Positions 60,791 to 64,000 of a DNA stretch of 64,000 bases are shown here, one piece after another. The notes below the pieces were generated by a model. It saw only the letters and a list, made by a program, of their open reading frames with translations. It was not told where the DNA came from and made no database searches. Made by a program: the position numbers and the translations under genes. The stretch spans positions 3,534,001-3,598,000 of the forward strand of contig OY781919.1 in the NCBI GenBank assembly GCA_963677215.1, given 5' to 3'. The DNA is from G963676795 sp963677215. GTDB taxonomy: Bacteria > Desulfobacterota > Desulfuromonadia > Desulfuromonadales > Geopsychrobacteraceae. The number at the start of each line of letters is the position of its first letter. Position 1 is the first letter of the stretch.

Positions 60791-60819
60791 TAATCCTGCC
60801 TCTCCATGAGGCAGGATTA
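60791..60819 (+). terminator. intrinsic terminator of cargo gene
   Basis: A perfect 12-bp stem (TAATCCTGCCTC at 60791-60802, GAGGCAGGATTA at 60808-60819) with a 5-nt loop lies 16 nt after the cargo stop, then TTATTC. It may also work on leftward transcripts, though no T-run follows on that side. Confidence 0.7.
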
Positions 60820-60823
60820 TTAT

Positions 60824-61240
60824 TCAAAACCCAAAGAATGTTCGTTGCTCACTCCAGTCGAGCGGGAATGTTTTCACTAGCTTTGACAGGGATAATCCGC
60901 TGGGCTCTTCACCGTTAATGATGGCTTCAATAATGTCCGGGGCGAGTGTGGTCAGTTTCAGCGTTCTGGCGACGTAGGATGAGTCCACATCGAGATCCCT
61001 TGCCAGCTCGCTGATGGACTTGATCTCACCACTCTCGAGGATGTCCGCCCATGAAAAGGCTCTGGCCAGCGACTGGACAATGGCCGTCTGCACCGTTTCC
61101 GGCATTCCTTCGTTTTCACCGTCCAGCGTATCAGGTGTGAATACCATTTTGCGGCCGCGCATTCTCCGGATGAACATGGGAATATGGATGTGAAGATTCC
61201 CACTGTCTGAAAGTTTGATGGTTGGTTTGATCTTCTTCAT
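60824..61240 (-). CDS. small HTH-type protein paired with serine recombinase
   Basis: The 138-residue protein has an N-terminal beta region (KLSDSGNLHIHIPMFIRRMRGRKM) and a helix-turn-helix-like AISELARDLDVDSSYVARTLKLTTLAPDII followed by a terminal extension (its sequence reads SISELARDLD). The AARTL-type motif recalls ParB-like HTH regions. Similar proteins commonly follow recombinase genes in prophages. It overlaps the recombinase stop. Confidence 0.72.
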   Translation of the reverse strand: MKKIKPTIKLSDSGNLHIHIPMFIRRMRGRKMVFTPDTLDGENEGMPETVQTAIVQSLARAFSWADILESGEIKSISELARDLDVDSSYVARTLKLTTLAPDIIEAIINGEEPSGLSLSKLVKTFPLDWSEQRTFFGF

Positions 61241-62823
61241 CAGCTGTTACTCCTTTCCCTGACTTCACAGGCCAGACCAGCCAGCTCGGTGACAAGGTTT
61301 GTGAGGCCGTTGGTTTTCAGTTCCATGTCGATTCCTGTCTCCCGGATCTCGATGGTTTCCACCAGAAGCTGGATCAGTCGGTTTCGCTCGAGGGGAAACA
61401 AATCCTCCCAGAAAGTTTCCACGCTCTGAAAAGCCTCCGATACATCCCCCTCGGAAATCTGCTCGGTATCGATCACCTTCAATCGGGCCGATATATTGGT
61501 GAGCTGTTTGGTCAGATCGACGGCCTGCTGATTGACCAAGGGCAGTCGGCTGTTCCGGTCGGGATCGTCGTTATCGGGCGACATCAGTTTCAGGGCTTCC
61601 TGCCTGACGTTCTGTAGCGATTGTTCGAGTTCCTTTTTCTGAACCTGCAGGCGCTCTCGTTCTTCGGCCTCGATCTCTCTGGCGGCAAAGTAGGTCTTAG
61701 CCACCAAGGTCGGCGTTCTGAATACCGCTCCCAGCTGATCAAGCACCACCGACTCGATATCTCCGGCAGGAACCCGCTTCAAGGGACACCGACTGACGGC
61801 ACGTTTGGTATCCTTTTCACATATATAATAGGAGTAGCGGCGGTCGCCTTTGTTGGTATAGGTGATACCCATGGCGCTGTCGCAGTGTCCGCACCGGATG
61901 ACTCCGCTCAGGGGTGAGACCATTTTCACCCGGGCCTTGCTCATCTTGGTTCGATTGTTTTCCGAGAGCAGCGCCTGAACCTTGTCCCAAGTGTTCTGGT
62001 CGATCAGAGCATCATGCTCCGCCGGATAGTTTTTGCCTTTGTAAGCAATCTCTCCGATGTAAAGCCTGTTATTGAGAAGGCGGTAGACCTGAGCCGTGTT
62101 CCATTCGGTACCGATCCGCTCCTTGCCTTTCTTGGTGGTCCATGACTTGGTTTTGTATCCTTGCTCGTTAAGCTCCTGCGCCACTTTCTTTGCCGATCCC
62201 ACCTGCGTGTATCGCCTGAAGATGAGTTTCACCAGCGGTGCCTCGCTCTGGTTGATGAGCAGCTTTTTGTTTTCCCGGTCCACGTCGTAACCGAGTACCG
62301 CAGGTCCGCCGCAGTATTTACCCCGGCGTTTTGCGGCGGCCACCTTGTCCCGGATACGCTCACCGATGACTTCTCGTTCGTACTGGGCAAAGGTGATCAG
62401 GATTCCCAGAAACATTCGGCCTGTCGAGTCGGTGGTGCTGAAGTGCTGGGTGACGGATACAAAGCTCACTTCCTTTTCATTGAAGAGCTCGATCATCTTC
62501 ATGAAGTCCAGCAGGGAGCGGGATAGCCGGTCGATCTTGTAAACAACGATGACATCGATCTTACCGGCATCGATATCCGCCAGCAGTCTCTGCAGTGCCG
62601 GACGTTCCATGGTGCCGCCGGAAAAGCCGCCGTCATCATATCGGTAAGGGATAGCTTTCCATCCCTGCAGCTTCTGACTTTCGATGTAGGCTTCAGCGGC
62701 CTCCCTCTGGGCGTCGAGTGAATTGAATTCCTGATCCAGACCTTCCTCGTGGCTTTTGCGGGTATAGATGGCACAGCGGAGTGTTTTGCGCAGGCCGTTT
62801 TGAGTGTTGTTATTATTAAGCAT
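61240..62823 (-). CDS. large serine recombinase
   Basis: The 527-residue product from an ATG at 62823 (AAGGAAGG upstream) has catalytic Ser24 in YTRKS, a resolvase domain (YDDGGFSGGTMERPALQRLL, VVYKIDRLSRSLLDFMKMI), a recombinase domain with NNRLYIGEIAYKG, a zinc ribbon (CGHCDSAMGI and later cysteines) and a C-terminal coiled coil. It could integrate or excise the element. It overlaps the DUF2924 gene by 8 nt. Confidence 0.93.
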   Translation of the reverse strand: MLNNNNTQNGLRKTLRCAIYTRKSHEEGLDQEFNSLDAQREAAEAYIESQKLQGWKAIPYRYDDGGFSGGTMERPALQRLLADIDAGKIDVIVVYKIDRLSRSLLDFMKMIELFNEKEVSFVSVTQHFSTTDSTGRMFLGILITFAQYEREVIGERIRDKVAAAKRRGKYCGGPAVLGYDVDRENKKLLINQSEAPLVKLIFRRYTQVGSAKKVAQELNEQGYKTKSWTTKKGKERIGTEWNTAQVYRLLNNRLYIGEIAYKGKNYPAEHDALIDQNTWDKVQALLSENNRTKMSKARVKMVSPLSGVIRCGHCDSAMGITYTNKGDRRYSYYICEKDTKRAVSRCPLKRVPAGDIESVVLDQLGAVFRTPTLVAKTYFAAREIEAEERERLQVQKKELEQSLQNVRQEALKLMSPDNDDPDRNSRLPLVNQQAVDLTKQLTNISARLKVIDTEQISEGDVSEAFQSVETFWEDLFPLERNRLIQLLVETIEIRETGIDMELKTNGLTNLVTELAGLACEVRERSNS

Positions 62824-63322
62824 TCGGACCACCTTCCTTTTTTCTGTGACTGTTCTTCAGGCCGAAAAAGATCTTGCCGTTCCAGCGGGTGCCTGTGATT
62901 TCCCTCGCTATGGCGCTCAGCGACCGGAAGATGCGGCCGTCGTACTCAAAGCCGCTTTCCCGGGCGATCACCTCATAGCGCTGGTCGTTCCAGATCCGGA
63001 CAAACCGGGTGCCGGGCAGGATGGCCTCCTGTGATTTTCTTTCCTCCGGGATCTTGCGGATGACCGTAGCCACCGGATCGGTCTCGGCAACCTTCTTCAG
63101 GTGGGACTTGGCCTGCTCCGACAGGCCGCCGTAAAAGAGCTCCTGAATCCGGTGCGCCAGCCGTTTAACCAGAAACTGCTTCTTGTACTGGGGTGGTTCA
63201 GTTCCATAAAGGTCCAGCCATTTCTCTCTGAGCTGATCAAGGCTCATACTCTGGAGCGTTGCCAGTTGCCTCAGCACAGATGTCTTGGTCGGCTCCGTTT
63301 TTCTGTTTTTTAAGTCATTCAT
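62816..63322 (-). CDS. DUF2924-family protein
   Basis: The 168-residue product from an ATG at 63322 (AAGGAG seven nt upstream) contains LQSMSLDQLREKWLDLYGTEPPQYKKQFLVKRLAHRIQELFYGGL and GTRFVRIWNDQRYEVIARESGFEYDGRIFRSLSAIAREITGTRWNG, the typical pattern of DUF2924. It is almost always adjacent to serine recombinases, where its role is unknown, possibly directionality or DNA binding. Confidence 0.88.
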   Translation of the reverse strand: MNDLKNRKTEPTKTSVLRQLATLQSMSLDQLREKWLDLYGTEPPQYKKQFLVKRLAHRIQELFYGGLSEQAKSHLKKVAETDPVATVIRKIPEERKSQEAILPGTRFVRIWNDQRYEVIARESGFEYDGRIFRSLSAIAREITGTRWNGKIFFGLKNSHRKKEGGPNA

Positions 63323-63342
63323 TTTCAACTCCTTATATTCGT

Positions 63343-63606
63343 TTACAGGACTCGGTTGTCATGAATGACGCTCTTTCTGGCAGAAGAATCAAGTCCTTCT
63401 CCGAAGGTTCCGGAAGAATCTTCAACATTCTTTAAGTTATTGGTATTATTGGCCTTACGATACCGACTCCTGAGGGCAGCAATGGCCAGAATGGCTGCAA
63501 TGGCATCCAGCCGCTGCTCCGGGTTAATGCCTTCAGCATCCGGCAATTGGGCGTCGGTCAACTGGTTTGAATAAGGGTTTTCGGGTGCTAATTCCACATC
63601 AAGCAT
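63343..63606 (-). CDS. small hypothetical protein, first of the recombinase unit
   Basis: The 87-residue product from an ATG at 63606 (GGAGG upstream) is low in recognised motifs. A helical segment (QRLDAIAAILAIAALRSRYRK) and a Ser/Asn-rich middle are notable. It precedes DUF2924 and the recombinase, matching a common small gene in this module. It is behind promoter J and a long leader. Confidence 0.68.
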   Translation of the reverse strand: MLDVELAPENPYSNQLTDAQLPDAEGINPEQRLDAIAAILAIAALRSRYRKANNTNNLKNVEDSSGTFGEGLDSSARKSVIHDNRVL

Positions 63607-63640
63607 AAGGGCCTCCGTTGGGCCGGTGCCGACGTGGGAA

Positions 63641-63701
63641 GTTGCGGGTGCCAAAACAAAAGGCGGTTGGGATGCGCGTTTCTCAGCACCCACAACCGCC
63701 T
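63641..63701 (-). promoter_or_regulatory. attenuator-like leader with alternative stems
   Basis: In the leader between promoter J and the 63606 start, AGGCGGTT (from 63694-63701) pairs with AACCGCCT (from 63661-63668), followed by TTTGTTTTGG: an intrinsic terminator. GTTGTGGGTGC (from 63686-63696) can instead pair with GCACCCGCAAC (from 63641-63651). The two stems share bases 63694-63696. Conditional termination is possible. Confidence 0.5.
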
Positions 63702-63771
63702 CTGCCTGGCATCCGGCTAATTGTCTGGTTTCTAACTCATGTCCGAAGCGAACCCTCGGAACTTTCGGAGG

Positions 63772-63802
63772 TTACTTACCGGGAGGGACTTCAATCCGTC
63801 GG
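63772..63802 (-). promoter_or_regulatory. CCGAC-N15-CCGGTAAGTAA promoter, copy J
   Basis: CCGAC is at 63798-63802 and CCGGTAAGTAA at 63772-63782, with a 15-nt spacer, oriented leftward. It lies back to back with the rightward LexA-like gene promoter and drives the recombinase unit through a 165-nt leader. Confidence 0.78.
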
Positions 63803-63823
63803 AAGTTTTATTTATAAGATTTC

Positions 63824-63852
63824 TTGACCTGATAGATATAAGGTCTTATATT
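63824..63852 (+). promoter_or_regulatory. promoter and palindromic operator of LexA-like gene
   Basis: TTGACC (63824-63829), 17 bp, TATATT (63847-63852) is a good sigma-70 promoter. The perfect inverted repeat ATATAAG-GT-CTTATAT (63836-63851) overlaps the -10, as expected for autorepression. Confidence 0.65.
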
Positions 63853-63908
63853 TGTATGTTATTCGGCCCAAACTGGGGCTCTCTGTCTTTTAAAGGAAGG
63901 AGTACGCT

Positions 63909-64000
63909 ATGGGCAGAAACAGAGAAGAAGACATTACGCCGTTGCAGCAGGAAACACTTGACGAGATATGCCGGTACGTTTCAGCCAAAGGGTATCCGCC
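63909..64000 (+). CDS. LexA-like repressor (partial, runs off right edge)
   Basis: An ATG at 63909, preceded by AAGGAAGGAG, opens a frame to the window end (30 complete codons). ITPLQQETLDEICRYVSAKG then YPP matches the N-terminal winged helix of LexA (LTxRQxxIxxxIxxxxxxxGYPP). The protease half would lie outside the window. Its divergent position opposite the leftward recombinase unit, with a palindrome over its own promoter, fits a phage repressor controlled by DNA damage. It could instead be the host lexA gene. Confidence 0.72.
   Translation, partial: MGRNREEDITPLQQETLDEICRYVSAKGYP

Larger units (their letters stand above)
3442..64000. mobile_element. contractile-tailed prophage / phage-like element (right end outside window)
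   Basis: A complete set of myovirus morphogenesis genes (large terminase, portal, MuF protein, protease/scaffold, capsid, sheath, tube, tape measure, hub, spike, baseplate J and gp25-type proteins, fibres) lies with a replication module, two site-specific recombinases and a LexA-like repressor. Nearly all genes share the leftward orientation and one promoter type. The left limit is placed by gene content only. No att repeats could be confirmed, and the right end is not in the window. Confidence 0.85.

Noticed and set aside
15883..63802. Interpretation of the CCGAC-N15 sites as RNA-level or transposon-type repeats
   Set aside because: Only the two boxes are conserved; spacers and flanks differ, and there are no terminal inverted repeats or target duplications. 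A dyad repressor site is also unlikely because the boxes are not symmetrical.
1..64000. tRNA genes as integration sites or cargo
   Set aside because: I found no convincing cloverleaf or conserved T-loop sequence by eye in non-coding stretches; a tRNA search program could overturn this.

Overview
The window is dominated by one leftward-transcribed, contractile-tailed (myovirus-type) prophage or phage-like element. It runs from about 3.44 kb past the right edge, with a piece of what looks like a host or island defence locus at the far left (1-3279). Base composition is around 55% G+C by eye. A lipoprotein with a lipobox next to the packaging genes and the general gene style fit a Gram-negative bacterial host; I cannot name the genus from the sequence. 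No tRNA, rRNA or CRISPR array was recognised.

Layout. 1-3279 (leftward): a MerR/excisionase-type HTH protein, a C5-cytosine DNA methyltransferase and a partial SNF2-family helicase, the mix found in DISARM-type defence loci. 3442-6015: an overlapping four-gene cassette of amidoligase, small acidic protein, class II glutamine amidotransferase and gamma-glutamylcyclotransferase-fold protein. 6262-23442: fibres, baseplate, spike, PAAR tip, hub and peptidase. 23451-30763: tape measure, a tail chaperone with a programmed -1 frameshift, tube, sheath and tail completion proteins. 30822-44818: head completion proteins, capsid, decoration protein, a methyltransferase-protease-scaffold fusion, a 1523-residue MuF protein with a kinase-like domain, portal and large terminase. 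45.1-48.99 kb: a lipoprotein, a rightward tyrosine recombinase cassette, a putative small terminase, a Mor-like HTH protein and an unknown protein. 49.06-49.38 kb: a dense 8-bp repeat array, possibly an origin. 49.5-58.1 kb: primase-helicase, RecD-like helicase, ERCC4 nuclease, SSB-like DUF669 protein, RecA-like ATPase, PD-(D/E)XK nuclease and a small unknown protein. 58.2-63.6 kb: a sigma factor with a structured leader, an AT-rich rightward cargo gene, and a large serine recombinase with its usual small partners. 63.9 kb: the start of a rightward LexA-like repressor.

How it works together. The strongest new signal is a promoter-like element, CCGAC-N15-CCGGTAAGTAA (or CCGGTATGTAA), found ten times. 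Every copy is on the minus strand, every spacer is exactly 15 nt, and the spacer sequences are unrelated. Copies precede the recombinase unit, the replication unit and successive virion gene units, and one lies inside the tape-measure gene. The only sigma-70-family gene in the window is between the two rightmost copies, and a perfect hairpin covers its Shine-Dalgarno sequence. The simplest model, which is inference, is that the LexA-like repressor holds the element silent, and that induction releases an element-encoded ECF-like sigma factor that drives all ten units. Other notable points are the -1 frameshift at T TTT TTA, the nested scaffold start, the kinase-bearing head protein and the amidoligase cassette.
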